64,000 nt of DNA from Notamacropus eugenii (GCF_028372415.1 NC_092873.1:353028660-353092659), one strand, 5' to 3'. Positions 42,386 through 53,649 are shown, counted from the stretch's first letter. Notes: generated by a model from the sequence alone, not told the origin. Made by a program: numbers and translations.

Positions 42386-42559
42386 GGAAGTGTTCTCTGA
42401 CTACCTGGAGAAAATCTTGACCTGAATGGCCCATCAGTACCTCCAATTCAACCTGTTGTGCACTAAGTTTGTTATATCACTTACAGCTCTTTCTTTCCTC
42501 TCTCCATTCTTCTTGAACTTCCCCTGCACCATTCCATTGCAGTAGACTGACAGATCTTC
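42386..42559. other. No feature recognised
   Basis: Short unassigned stretch between L2 pieces. Confidence 0.4.
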
Positions 42560-43005
42560 CTGCTTCTGCAGGCTGCTTCTTCACTTAGTAGGATCCATAT
42601 GGAGGCCAGAAAGGGATTCTTCTTATCTCAATCCTCTGCTCAAAATCCTTTAGGAATTTTCTATTTCCCTTTAAGTAAAGGCCTTTCACAATCAGACACC
42701 TGTTTTTTCCAGCTTTGCCTCCTGTTGCTTTTCTCTCTGTAGCTCAGCTAAACTGAACTACCGTACTACATCTAAATTTTACCACCTCTGTTTTACTCCT
42801 CCCTTTTCCTTTCCCTGAAATCCCCTCCCCTGTCACTATCCTCCTCCCCCCTGCATTTTACACAGACATATTTTGAATTATTCTTTAATCTTTAAAGACC
42901 AACTCACATGCCTCCTTTAGTAGAAAGCTTTCCCTGAGCTTCAGCGAATTCCCTTGCAATTCACATAGAACTTTGCACTTTCTTGAAAACTTACACATTT
43001 TGTAT
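42560..43005 (+). mobile_element. Old L2 LINE 3' part, sense
   Basis: CTGCTCAAAATCCTTTAGGA, TTTAAAGACCAACTCACATGCC and GAAAGCTTTCCCTGAGCTTC, in L2 order. Confidence 0.68.
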
Positions 43006-43011
43006 TTCTGA

Positions 43012-43925
43012 AATCATTAAGCATTTGCTGAGCATCTGCCTTTGTTAGCTTAACTTTGAGCTACAGATACAAAGATGAAACAACACCTACTTTTCAGGAG
43101 GTCACATTCTCTGGGGGAGACTCCTGTATAAATAGGAGTAATGGAGAGGAACATTTGGGATGTCAGGAAGGGCTTGGTGTAAAAGGTGGTGCTTAAGCTA
43201 CGTCATAAAGGAAGAGAAAGATCCTGTGAAGTAGAGGCAAGGAGAAAGAAAGGTAAGCAGTGTAAAATGTGATTGGAAAGACAGTATGGGAGCAGTTTGT
43301 GAAGGCCTTTAAAATCTAATAAGGAGCCACTGGAGTTTACAGGAGTGATGTGACCATATCTAGGCTTTAGTAACATTATGTTGGCAATTCTGTGGAGAAT
43401 AGATTGGAGTGGGGTGAGACTTGAGGCAGTGAAGTCCAATTAGTAGGTCATTACCATAGTCTGGAGAAAAGGAGGTGATCGAATTCGTGAAGCAAGGTGG
43501 TTGATTATGTGAATGTAGGGAGCAAAATGGATGCACGAGGGGATGTGCAGGTAGAAATGATAAGGCAGTTGTTTGCATATGCTGGGTGAGGGAGAGTGTT
43601 AGAATAAAGTTATGGATCTGATATGCTAGGAGAATAGGGTGCCTTTGACAGAAAAAAAGTTTGGCAGAGACATGAGTTGGGGGGTAGGTAATGATAAGTT
43701 TTGTTTATTGAAATATCCAGGATTTTTATGCAATTTGAAATATCCAGTAGATAGTGATGTGGGGACTAATGCTCAGAGGAGAGATTTATAGATTTGTAAG
43801 TTACGTGCATAAACATAAATATGACAAACCTGAAGGAGTTAATTATGACCAAGAGAATATGTAGAAGAAAAGAAGAGAAACTAGGATATAGCCTTTGGAA
43901 AAACCTACAGTTCATGGGCATGATA
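43012..43925 (-). mobile_element. L2 LINE 3' half, antisense
   Basis: From the tail (TTAAGCATTTGCTGAGCATC) through GGAAGGGCTTGGTGTAAAAG to RT-encoding DNA. The minus-strand translation has LQSILHRIANIMLLKPR near 43,410-43,360. Confidence 0.88.
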
Positions 43926-43930
43926 CGGAT

Positions 43931-44040
43931 CAGGGATGTGGAACCTGAAGTCTCGAGGCCACATGTGGCTCTCTAGGTCTTCTGGTGGGACCCTGTGACT
44001 GAATCCAAATCCCTAAGGGGATCTGTTCTGTGAACAGCGG
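43931..44040. mobile_element. hAT-type MITE, left half
   Basis: CAGGGATGTGGAACCTGAAG, TCGAGGCCACATGTGGCTCT, TGACTGAATCCAAATCCCTA: same family as 48,114-48,299. The right half is missing. Confidence 0.7.
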
Positions 44041-45054
44041 TCAGCCAGCAGTAGTACCAGGAGAGTGTAATATTGGGAAAACTCAGAGAGGGGTGACTGT
44101 AAGAGATGAATTGAACTTTTGTTTCCACAGAAAATATGTAACATACTAGAAAGTCCTGTATTTCCTGTGGAATGCAGGAAAATTGAAGGATTAGGGGTAA
44201 AGTCTTGGGAAAGTTGATTTAACACTTCACTCAACAGGATGTTGACCCTTGCTAATCAGCTTACCTAAAGGGGAACAACTTCTTTGTACTTTGGATAAAA
44301 TCCACAACACCATAGGCTAGAGAAGAACTTCATTCCGCGACACTATTTTAACTATTAGGACTCTATTTGTGTTAATGGTGAAGGAAACTCAAACATGCTG
44401 GGTTTAACCTCTATGACTTGTCATTTTCTTGCTAAGGGAAGTATAAAGAAAATGAGAAATGTTAAACAGGGATGGAGATCCGTGGGGGTGGGGAGGGTAT
44501 TTTCAGGTAGCCTGTGAAACCTGAGATACTGAGATACCAAGGAGATGTGGGTCGAGAAGTTCAAATTGGAAACAGGGCATAAAGTCTTGCGTTTGTGTGA
44601 GCAGGAGTACTCCATTAGGGAATTACCCATTCAAAAAGAATGAATGTAAAATAAATATAATGAGAACTTTCTTGGCTTCATAATGAGTATTGTTCTTTCT
44701 AATGTGAACATCTTTCTCACAAGACTATCTAGGAGGGTGGTCAACAGTGACAAATACTCAGATCCCCTTCCTAGACTTCCTCCTTTAAACTTTGTATACT
44801 CTAGGACATAGCACAATGCTCAGGCCCACTGTCTAATTATCTCAAGGCCACAGTTGCCTGAAGTTGTTGTCTTCATTAGCATTAAAATTTAAAATCTGTT
44901 TGATCATCAAATTGCACAAATTACTCCCTCCCCCCCAAAATCCGCTTTTATGCTTTCCTTTTTACCTGCTTATGAAATGAAAGGTAGAATTACTTTATAT
45001 TTACTGATGCTTCCATCTGTCTAGATTCAGCCTCAAGTAACCTAGACATAGCTC
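44041..45054. other. No gene or repeat recognised
   Basis: About 1 kb of unique-looking sequence with no exon-like frame of known family. Confidence 0.4.
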
Positions 45055-45185
45055 TTAAATGATGCTAAGCATCAGGGATACAAATACAAACCCCAGATAG
45101 TCCCTGCATATAAGGAGCTTATATTCTAAGGAGGAAAATAGCAATATAAGGTAGTGGTGGCCTGGGAAGTCACAGAGGTAGTGAG
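45055..45185 (-). mobile_element. L2 3' UTR fragment, antisense
   Basis: GGGATACAAATACAAACCCC, AAGGAGCTTATATTCTAAGG. Confidence 0.6.
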
Positions 45186-45244
45186 TAGAGCGATAGAGTC
45201 CTGTTCCACAATTGACATGCCCTTTCCAAAAGCATAAAAATAAA

Positions 45245-46040
45245 ATACTGATTTGATGTGTCTTCCCAAAGTATCTCATATCATTCAGATGTCTTCTACC
45301 ATGTCTCCTCCTTCTCACCCCTGTCTCACACAAAGAGGTAGACCTACTCCTTCCTAAGCAAACCCCTCCTCCTGTACAAATGATCTTATTCAATCCTGTC
45401 TCCTTGAACAGATTGCCCTTCTCTTTCATTTCTGTCACTAATCTCTTTCTGACTTTTGACTCCTTCTCTACTGTTTATAAACATGCCTATGTCTCCTTCA
45501 TACTCAAAAAACCCTCACTTGATCCTTCCATCTCCACTTAACTGTTGCCCCTTATGTTGTCTGCCATTTGTGGTTAAACTCCCTGAAAAGATTGTCTCCA
45601 AAAAGTGCCTCTGCTTCCTCTCCTTTCACTCTCTTTGTCCACCTATAATATGGCTTCCTACCTCTTCATTCCACAAAAACTCCTCTTTCTAAAGTTTCTA
45701 ATACCAAATTGCCATATCCATTGGCCTTTTCTGAGTCATAATATTTCTTGGCCTTTTTGCAGCCTTTGACACTTTATACTCCTTGATAACCTCTTACCTA
45801 GGTTTTTCAGATACCATTCTTTCTGGTTCTCCTACCTGTCAGACCTTCTCAGTTTCCTTTGCTGGATCTTCATCCAGGTCATTCATACTCACTAACCCTG
45901 TTCAGTCCTGGGACCTCTTTGCTCTGTGATATTTCACTTGGTGATCTTATCAGCTCTTATGGATTTAATTAACATCTTTGTGCTGATGACCTCCAGTCTT
46001 GCATCTTCAACTGCCTTTCAGACCTCTCAAACTATAGGCA
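45245..46040 (+). mobile_element. L2 LINE, upstream RT part, sense
   Basis: C/T-rich RT-coding DNA: GCCTTTTTGCAGCCTTTGACACT near 45,750 (AAFDT, the catalytic Asp block), GGTTCTCCTACCTGTCAGAC near 45,823 (WFSYLSD-like), then TTTCCTTTGCTGGATCTTCA near 45,854. This part of L2 is usually lost in mammals. Confidence 0.85.
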
Positions 46041-46165
46041 AGATGACTGGAGATGGCCCAGGATACAGTGAAATACCTTGACCCTTAAGTTCTAAGGTCT
46101 TTTGTAGTTCTCACTTTGAGTGAGGTAGGGTCCATTTGGTGAATAGGCAGGCCTCTTTAACACTG
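46041..46165 (-). mobile_element. RTE-tailed non-autonomous element fragment, antisense
   Basis: ACTGGAGATGGCCCAGGATA, AGTTCTAAGGTCTTTTGTAG, TCACTTTGAGTGAGGTAGGG; an internal piece of the 62-601 family without its tail. Confidence 0.7.
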
Positions 46166-46514
46166 ACAGATTGATGGAGGAATGTAATACTTGGCTGACA
46201 GCAGACTGGGATGGTGAGAAGATGGTCAGAGTAAAGCATGATCAGGTTTGGAATTGGGTCTGTGTCTCACCCATCAAGGCAGCACTGCCGCAAGGCTGCA
46301 GTTCCATAGCTGAGCATTGCAACTCCTCCAGGGAATGCTTTTGATACATCTTCTCGTTCTGTTGAAGAGAACTTAAACCATCTTTTTACTTCTTCCCTTT
46401 CCATTCCAGTACTTCAATTTTGAGGCCTGAGGAAAAATATTTGTATTATTAGTACTGTCTCCTGACTTAATTTTCTTCTCTTTGTTCTTTGTACCCTGCT
46501 CTCAACTATCAGTC
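46166..46514. other. No feature recognised
   Basis: Unassigned. Confidence 0.35.
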
Positions 46515-46760
46515 TACATAATGTCAAAGTCGGAAAAGATACCAGAAGTCTATCTAGCCTAAGTCATACCTGAACAGGAGTTCTATATATAAGTTGTGCT
46601 TGGATACTTTTTAGGGATGGGGAACTCTTTACTTCATTAGGCATCCTTCTTGGGGCAACCGTAATTGTTAGAAATCTTTCCTTATTTTTCCAAGATGGAA
46701 CTTGGCCATACCATAACTCCCAAACATTGTACCTAACTCAGCCCTTTGCGTGAAAGGGAA
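46515..46760. mobile_element. CR1/L3-like LINE 3' fragment
   Basis: GGGATGGGGAACTCTTTACT, GGGGCAACCGTAATTGTTAG and AAATCTTTCCTTATTTTTCC follow the order of an old amniote CR1/L3 end. Recognised by eye; orientation not settled. Confidence 0.45.
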
Positions 46761-46959
46761 GACATAGGCTTTGCAAGGGGCCTTACCTAATCACATACCA
46801 AGAGGCCATGAAGCCTATGTGCCCAAATGATTGTTGGGTAACTCTTTTGGAACAAGATTCTCAAGCAATTGCTCTTCAGTTCCTGCTCCAACAGGTCCTC
46901 TACACACTCTTCTGGGGTGCCAGAACTGACACAAGTTGTATTTTAGACTAATCTTTCAA

Positions 46960-47060
46960 ATACCCAACTTTAATCATTCCACTATTCCAAAACTTCCAAT
47001 GACTTCTCCTTGCCTACAGAATTCAAAGTCCCTTTAGATTACCTCAGTTTGCCTTTCTAA
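46960..47060 (+). mobile_element. L2 fragment, left of a MIR
   Basis: AAAACTTCCAATGACTTCTC, TTGCCTACAGAATTCAAAGT; continues at 47,256. Confidence 0.6.
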
Positions 47061-47061
47061 A

Positions 47062-47255
47062 AGACAAGTATAGTAGTATAAAGAACATCTGGGTTCAGAT
47101 TCTTACCCTTTTACTTACACTATTACCTGTATACCCTTGGGCAAGTTATTTATTATTTATTAGTTGAGATAATATTTGTAAAACTTATCACAGTGCTTGC
47201 TTCTCATTGTGTAAAATGAAGATTCTTTAAGGTCCTTTCTACTCTAATCCTGTGA
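47062..47255 (+). mobile_element. MIR-type SINE inside an L2, sense
   Basis: GGGTTCAGATTCTTACCC, CTTGGGCAAGTTATTTATTA, then TTAAGGTCCTTTCTACTCTA at the tail side. Confidence 0.6.
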
Positions 47256-47690
47256 CCTTTACCTCAGACTAGTTTCTTTGTACCACACAGCCCCATGGAC
47301 TCTACACCCTAGCCAGACTAGATTACTCAGTCTTCCAGCACATCCTTTGCTCTTATCCATTCATTATGCTTGCAATGCTAGCCATTCCATTCTCAAGATC
47401 TGCCTATTGAAATCCTACCCGTCCTTCAAGGCCAAACTCACAAGCCATCTCCTCCATGAAATATTACCTGTTCTTCCCCTCTTCAAGCTGTAGATGATCC
47501 TTTTTCTTAGGCATTTATTTTCTTTTTCCCTTCATTTTTGATTTATTAGACCTAGTATGTGGTTCCAAGTTCCTTAAGAGTAGAGACTGGTCTTATTCTG
47601 TGATGCCTCTTCGCTTAGCACCTAGTTAATTGCTTTGCCTAGGCACTGAACAGATGTTGAATGAAATCTAAGCCTGTGGGTTACAGTCAT
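47256..47690 (+). mobile_element. L2 LINE 3' end, sense
   Basis: CCTTCAAGGCCAAACTCACA, GTTCCAAGTTCCTTAAGAGT, CTTCGCTTAGCACCTAG and a GTTGAATGAAATC end, typical of the more ancient L2 with a TGAATGAA end. Confidence 0.75.
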
Positions 47691-47723
47691 AGAAATATGT
47701 TTTGTAAATTTTTCCTAAGTTCA

Positions 47724-47890
47724 TGGGAGTCAGTGTGGTACAGTGGAAAGAGTACTGGATTTGGACTCAGCTCTGTAACCTGTAGGCAAATAACCTTTCT
47801 GAGCCTTAGTTCCTCATCTCTAAAATGGAGGTAATAATACTTGAACAGCCTGTCTCTGAGATTTTTGTGGGGAGAGTTTGAGCCAAATGA
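47724..47890 (+). mobile_element. MIR SINE, sense
   Basis: GTCAGTGTGGTACAGTGGAA, AGAGTACTGGATTTGGACTC, AACCTTTCTGAGCCTTAGTT, GGAGGTAATAATACTTGAAC: textbook MIR order. Confidence 0.88.
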
Positions 47891-48113
47891 ACATGGCTAT
47901 TTAATTCTTCCAGGGAAGAGGGTCATTAAACATTTACTTTGCTTTTTAGTTTCTGTAGGGGAAGAAGAGATTTAATTTTCTTCTTTGCATGAACACACAG
48001 ACAGTAGCCTAACAGGATAAGTGGACACAAAAGGATTTTTAATTACATCTTTTGAGTGGAGCAACTAAATCTATGTCATAGATCCATTTGATTGTTTGCT
48101 CTAGCACCTATAG

Positions 48114-48299
48114 CAGAGATGAGGAACCTGAGGCATCAAGGCCACGTGTGGCCTTCTAGGTCCTTGGGTGTGCAACCTTTTGACTAATTCCAAGTTTTAT
48201 AGAACAAATCCGTTTATTAAGGAGATTTGTTCTGTGGAGTTTGGATTCAATCAAAGGGCAGCACTTGAGGACCTCAAGGCCATAGGTTGCCCACCCCTG
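48114..48299. mobile_element. hAT-type MITE, near complete, with 8-base target duplication
   Basis: 186 bases bounded by inverted CAGAGATGAGGAACC and GGTTGCCCACCCCTG. The halves are imperfect reverse complements of each other (GGCCACGTGTGGCC ... AAGGCCATAGG). Flanking octamers ACCTATAG (48,106-48,113) and ACCTATAA (48,300-48,307) match at 7 of 8; 8 bases is the hAT signature. No transposase. Confidence 0.88.
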
Positions 48300-48307
48300 A
48301 CCTATAA

Positions 48308-48659
48308 AACTGCTGAATACTGATTTAATACTGATTTTCTTGGATATCAAGTTATGTATAGCTGCTTACTAAACTCACTGCTAGCATTTGATTTTGCAGG
48401 CTGACGAGGCACCAAGATCATGGAGATGTACCAAAATAGCTATTAACAATTCCTGCTCTCTGAGAGGCCTGAGTTTCTCAAGGAGACCTAGGTGAAACTT
48501 CCCTATAGTAGTCTGCCACATACTTCCCAAAATCTTATGGGACCTTGGTATCCAAGAAGATCATCTTCTCTGTGACAAGTCATTTCAGAGTATATCAGAA
48601 TATGGATACAATGAATGCTAACTTGTTAAATCTCTCAGAAAGAACAAACTGTAAGATAA

Positions 48660-48700
<41 letters not shown>

Positions 48701-49900
48701 GTTTACCATGTAATTCCAGGTTCTTGGAAGTTTTATTACTTGTGAAGACTTCAGCAATGAACCTAGGACCTAGTAGTATAGAAACAACCTCATTTTGAAA
48801 GATTCATTAACCTGAGCTTTAGCCACCAAGTGGTTTAGTTTTGGGGGTCACACAAATCATCACGAATCCCTAAAATATTAAATTAATCTCTTCAGCACCC
48901 AAATATTGTGATATTTAATTTACTCTCTGTCTTGAGCAGTTGCTTCATTTTTTCTTTTAGTTTTCCCAACAACTTGAGGGGTGAAAGGAGAGACTTTCAA
49001 TAAATTACTCTTTTGATAAAATTTACTGTGAGTTCATACCACTTTTATCACTCTACACTTTTTTTGAAATTGACATTTTCTTGGCAGGTGTTGAGTTACT
49101 AGTCAGCTCATTTGCTGTGTGTTTTGTTTAGACAATTTTGCCTTGTTGGAATTTTATGTGTGTTGGTGTTTTGTTGTTGTAATTGTTTTTGCTTGCCTAT
49201 TTGAGGCTGTCAGAAATCCTGCTTGCTATATCAGGGTTACTTAAGCTCTGGTATTACCTGTATTTTTTCATTAAAAGTGCCTTTCATAGAATACTGATAA
49301 TAGATTAGTGGGAACCTTGCTCAAGAGACTCCTAATTTTTCTATTCAGAGATATTTTTCACTTTTTCTTGAGGGATAGTAACCTTGTCATTAATAAACAG
49401 ATACGTATCTCCTGGATATCTCAAAATATAGCTAAGATTGTAAATATTTAGTGTAAAAAGTTGGAGTGTCTTTGATTTGCTTTGGCAAGTGGTTATAAGA
49501 ACATGCCATGGATTGGTACACAATGTGTGTGATGGATCTGTAAGTTACTTTAGGATGGAGCCCACATTTTTTTTTGTTGTTTTTTTCTTTTCTGTTTTTT
49601 TTATATGGTTGCCAGCACCTGAGGATGATAATGGCAATGTTAATTCCAAAGTAGTTTATGAAAAAACTTGTTTCTATATTAAACTAGAATGAATTTCCTT
49701 CAAAAGGTTTCATAATTACTTCCTTCATACAAGCTTCCTTTGTCCTCCTTTAGAACTTGGCCCTTTGGTTGCAATACTAGGATGGGAAAAGGGGGTATCT
49801 TTTGTGCCAAGATGAACTTCCAAAGGTGCCAGGGGAAGTAGGTAAAATATCAGCTTAAATGGATTTCTCCATATATCCCATTACATTTGTCTGACTTGTT
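48308..49900. other. Unique-looking stretch; exon candidate at 48,400-48,491
   Basis: At 48,398 an acceptor (TTGATTTTGCAG|GCTGAC) opens a 92-base stretch with one frame open throughout, ending at CCTAG|GTGAAA. It contains ATGGAGATG followed soon by a stop, as in a 5'-untranslated exon. No family is recognised. Elsewhere here only T-rich tracts and a TG microsatellite are seen. Confidence 0.25.
48662..48698. repeat. (TG)n microsatellite
   Basis: About 18 uninterrupted TG units. Confidence 0.97.
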
Positions 49901-49918
49901 CACAGGGTGGAATTTCTT

Positions 49919-50230
49919 TCTTTTTTTTTTTTGATAGACCAATTCTGTTTATTGATCCCAGGGTTAGGGTATATATAGACATAAACTGCAAGTCTACGTG
50001 ACATTCTGCCCATCTCCTGTCCCAGTGATTTGGCCAGTCTTATTGTCTTTAAAGACTGTTAGCCTAGAGGGCATCTATTTTACATATCCCTTGTTTTCTG
50101 TAATTCTCTTCTTTGTCTCTCGGAGACAGCAACATCTGGGGGCATGGAGAGCCATTCCGGATGATAATGAGCACAGTCTCAAAGAACAGTTTCCCTGAAG
50201 GTCTTTCCTGATCTTGTCAACAGCACTCCA
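49919..50230 (-). pseudogene. Processed retrocopy (312 bp), source unidentified
   Basis: Flanked by a perfect 18-base direct repeat, CACAGGGTGGAATTTCTT (49,901-49,918 and 50,231-50,248). The left end carries a T-rich run, the antisense of a poly(A) tail, with AATAAA 14-19 bases before it on the minus strand (GATCAATAAACAGAATTGGT). These are marks of L1-driven insertion of a processed RNA, 5'-truncated. Minus-strand frames give short open pieces (for example SAVDKIRKDLQGNCSLRL, or LLTRSGKTFRETVL before a stop), but I do not recognise the parent, and much may be 3' UTR. Confidence 0.85.
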
Positions 50231-50248
50231 CACAGGGTGGAATTTCTT

Positions 50249-50619
50249 GATGGGGAAATGTCAGAAAAAGTATTTTCATCTGTAACACTTCCTTCTCCAC
50301 ATTCAAATAGACATAAACATAACCTTACCTCTTGGGGTGTCTTCCTTAAAAGAGAGCTAATTTTGAGCACTTTTAAGAACAATTGGTTCAACTTCTGATC
50401 GTGGAGGGTCCTCCTTAAGGGTATGTTAGGAGGATATGTTAGATTAAGGTGGAAGCGGGAGGCTACCTGCTTTTGATGGTTTCTGACAACCTGATTTCTT
50501 GGCCCCAAGTAACTAGGTGTATGAGAAAGAAAATGCCACATTAGATGAGCTGACAAAGTACGTCAGACCAAACAGCCCAAGCCAGATTGGGAGTCTGAAT
50601 TTGCTTAATAGTTGTGTGT
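50249..50619. other. No feature recognised
   Basis: Unique-looking sequence; the antisense 125-codon frame crossing the retrocopy edge is accidental. Confidence 0.4.
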
Positions 50620-51193
50620 TGTTGACCTGAAAACTTGGTTAGAGAAAAGGCAACAGGCTAAATGCATACATTTTATGATTTAATTAATTAATTGATCAAT
50701 TCCCTATTAAAGACGATGGTAACACAATGCATTATGGAGCCAGAAATGTTCTGGCTACCCAGTACAGAAATCTTCTGGCTTATATACATGTTGCCAGGAG
50801 AAAGGAGTTCTCTTAGATAAACACACTGAAAACAAAGTATCATCAGTTGGGTTTTATGATCCCAAGCTATGGGCATCTTCTTTCCGTAGCATGTCTCTGT
50901 GATTTAAGATAAGGAAAAAGTCCCATCACCCGGATAACAGATATCCTCTCCTAAACAGGCCTTTGAAGTTGTTTATCTTAACAAAGTTAGACAAAGCTGA
51001 AGTCACACCCCAAGGTATTTGTGTTTTTCTCTTAACACTAGGATGCTAGAAGAAGGGTCTGGTAAGGAAGTCCCATTTGCTTGACATCAAAAGGCATCCT
51101 CTAAGTTAAACAAAGGGGACTATTAGGTTCAGGCTCTTCTTAATTCAAACTTTGGCCCTTATTAAAGTCTAAAATTTATATTAAATATTATCA
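50620..51193 (-). mobile_element. Solo LTR, antisense, with 4-base target duplication
   Basis: TG...CA on the minus strand, flanked by GTGT (50,616-50,619 and 51,194-51,197). TATA-like TGTATATAAG near 50,792-50,783. The first ~60 bases match the LTR at 21,751-22,429. Solo. Four bases fits a class I element. Confidence 0.68.
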
Positions 51194-51197
51194 GTGT

Positions 51198-51352
51198 CCA
51201 TGGACAAGTCACTCAACCTCTCTGAGGTTGGGGTTTTTTTTTTGACATTTGTAAAATGAGAAAGTACACAACATTAACTACTCCCACAAGATTGTTGTGA
51301 GGAAAGTATTTTGTAAATTTTAAGGTAGTATATATAAGTGTGAGTTATTGCT
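51198..51352 (+). mobile_element. MIR/CORE-SINE piece, sense
   Basis: GGACAAGTCACTCAACCTCT, then AAATGAGAAAGTACACAACA and AGATTGTTGTGAGGAAAGTA. Confidence 0.72.
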
Positions 51353-51354
51353 GT

Positions 51355-52030
51355 GTAGTCAGTTATACTCTGCTCTGTGCCAGGCATGATGATAGACACA
51401 GGAAATACAAACTAAGAGAGAGTTCCTGTCTTCAGAGAGCTTACATTCTACTGGGGGACAGGTATGGGATACAGCTAGTTCACCTGTAAATTAATGCAAG
51501 AGATATACAAATAAATGGAATGATTGGTAAAGATGGGAAGAGGCCAGGCAGGACTAACTACTGAGAAAACCAGAAAAGGCCTCTGGAAGGAAGTGGCGTT
51601 TGAACTGAACCCTACAGAAAGCTAGGTGGGGGTCTGAAAAGGGAGAGCATTGCTGACATAAGGGACTGCAAAGGTACTGAGGTTAGAGAGAAGCTGCTAT
51701 GTATGAAGCATAGCAGCAAGTAGACCACTCTGGCTGGAGCATAGAATACATAGGAGGGAGTAAATATAGCAAAACTTTAACTGCCTAATGGAGGTGTTTG
51801 TATTTTATCTTAAGAGACCATTCTTTGGAAGCCACTGAAGCTTCTTGAACGTGAGAATGACATGGTCAGACATGCTCTTTAAAAGGAATATCATTTTGGC
51901 CACCATGTGGAAGATGCTGAACCCAGATATCTGGGCTTTTTGAAGTCTGGTCTTCCCAGGACCTTAGGAAGAGATGTCCTTGGTTGAGGGTAGTTGAGCT
52001 GTAAATTGTGCTAGAATTATTTGAATCCAT
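51355..52030 (-). mobile_element. L2 LINE 3' part, antisense
   Basis: GCTCTGTGCCAGGCATGATG, AGAGCTTACATTCTACTGGG, GAAGTGGCGTTTGAACTGAA, AGCTTCTTGAACGTGAGAAT in L2 antisense order. Confidence 0.85.
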
Positions 52031-53454
52031 CCATAAAGGGAGGTGAGTTGGGGAGGGTGGGCATTAATTAAGAGATCAGTGATAGGATTGAGTGTTTCTT
52101 TCTAAAATTTTCTTCACTCTGTTTAAGCTAATACTTATAAAGATTAGTTCAGTGGGCAGAGAGAACAATTAAGAGAAGCCATGTTTGAGATTTTCTCATT
52201 TTCCAAGTCATTCCTCTCCCACTTCTAAAAATTACGACCCTTCCATAAGGTACTATGTTAATGACACAGAAAGAGGCTTATAATTCCTATAGATAAACCA
52301 GCAACCATCCTTATTGTGGCTTTTTCCACAATAGCTTTAGATGAGAGGAGGGGGGAATCAGGCAGTCAGCATTTGATCTTGTTTCTTACTGAGTACAAGA
52401 CATCCATTATGTAGGTAGCCACTAGCCTAGATATCCCTGTACTTTGGAGCCATGGGACTGGCTCCAAAATGGAATGCCTTTCCTTTACTTTCCTGCTGCC
52501 CCCCAGCATCTTTGACCTTTAATTAGATGAATGACTAAGATGAGTAGTTGTAGGAGAATTATCACTAGTTTTGAATTGCTGGTAACTCATCCTTTCTAAC
52601 TCATATCAGATGAAGCAGGTACTTTGTGATTCCCAAGGCCTTCTCGCACTATGCCCAGAAACTGTTATTTCTCTGTAGGCTCTGTTGTCAAATATTGACT
52701 TTGTCAAGTTCAAAATGTTGTTCAGAAGGCAATTCCACTAAATACACAATGAGAAATCAAAAGGATAAGAGATTAGAACAGATCACCAACAGACCTGAGT
52801 TCTGATTTTCAAAGATGTATTATTCAGTTTCAAAAAAAAGATTTAGCACATCTGGGTGGTTCACCCTTAATGAAGTGGAGGGGCTTATCACTTCCCAAAT
52901 GTTTAGAAAGTTACTGCAAGGATACCTGTTACATTACTGGGCAGATAAAGATGTTGTATAACATGGCATAATGGTTCCATAACTTATGACTGCTCCTGGC
53001 TTATGGTCAAAACAAATCCTGGAAACATGTCCTGGATTCCAACCATCAAGACTTTGATTACTTGGGCAAGCACAGTCTTGTATAACAATTTTCTTCAGCC
53101 AAATTATCCTAGGAGCCAGGGAAGAGAGGAAAGAGCCTGTTTTGTAGATCTTACAATGTTTATCTGGATAATAACAGGTAAAATGTGAAGTGACTTTAAA
53201 ACTTCAAGAGTACAACTTCATCACATATCATAAAATTTGAATCGCCTGCTGAATGTATGTGGAAGAAAGAGATAGTTTGTGACAAGATTAGATGAAGGAG
53301 AGACATGCATTCTTTGCTTCTGCTTGGTTTTTGCAAGATAAAACATTGAGGGCACCTGAAGATGTATGACCAGCTTTAAAAAAAAAGTTCTCTTATTCTG
53401 ACTCCTAGTCAGTCACCTCTTACAATTTAAAACCTTCTGATGGGATACAAATGC
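52031..53454. other. No gene or repeat recognised
   Basis: About 1.4 kb of unique-looking sequence. The 61-codon frame at 53,003-53,188 has no family resemblance. The best stretch for hidden conserved noncoding elements. Confidence 0.4.
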
Positions 53455-53545
53455 AGTTTCATAGAGCTGGAAGAGGCTTTAGAGATCATGTAGTCCAGTG
53501 TTCTCCAACCCAAACTGTACAACAGACAGGTAAAAGATTAAATTC
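53455..53545 (-). mobile_element. MIR-type SINE end, antisense
   Basis: CATAGAGCTGGAAGAGGCTT, TAGAGATCATGTAGTCCAGT. Confidence 0.6.
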
Positions 53546-53649
53546 TCTATAGACAATCTTCTGCTCTCCCTAGCTTAGGGGTAGGGGAGGAGTTTTAAGA
53601 AGTGAGGCTTGCTAGTAATTTTGTGAACTGGTAAGAATGTGTTCCAGAT

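Noticed and set aside
48400-48440. Start of a CDKL-type kinase gene (ATGGAGATGTAC...)
   Set aside because: The match ends after four codons and a stop follows; no kinase sequence downstream.
49477-49692. 71-codon ORF with acidic C-terminal part
   Set aside because: The first half comes from a T-rich tract; no recognised domain; chance-open.
53003-53188. 61-codon ORF ending at a donor-like ACAG|GTAAAA
   Set aside because: No acceptor, no family resemblance; length is within chance expectation.
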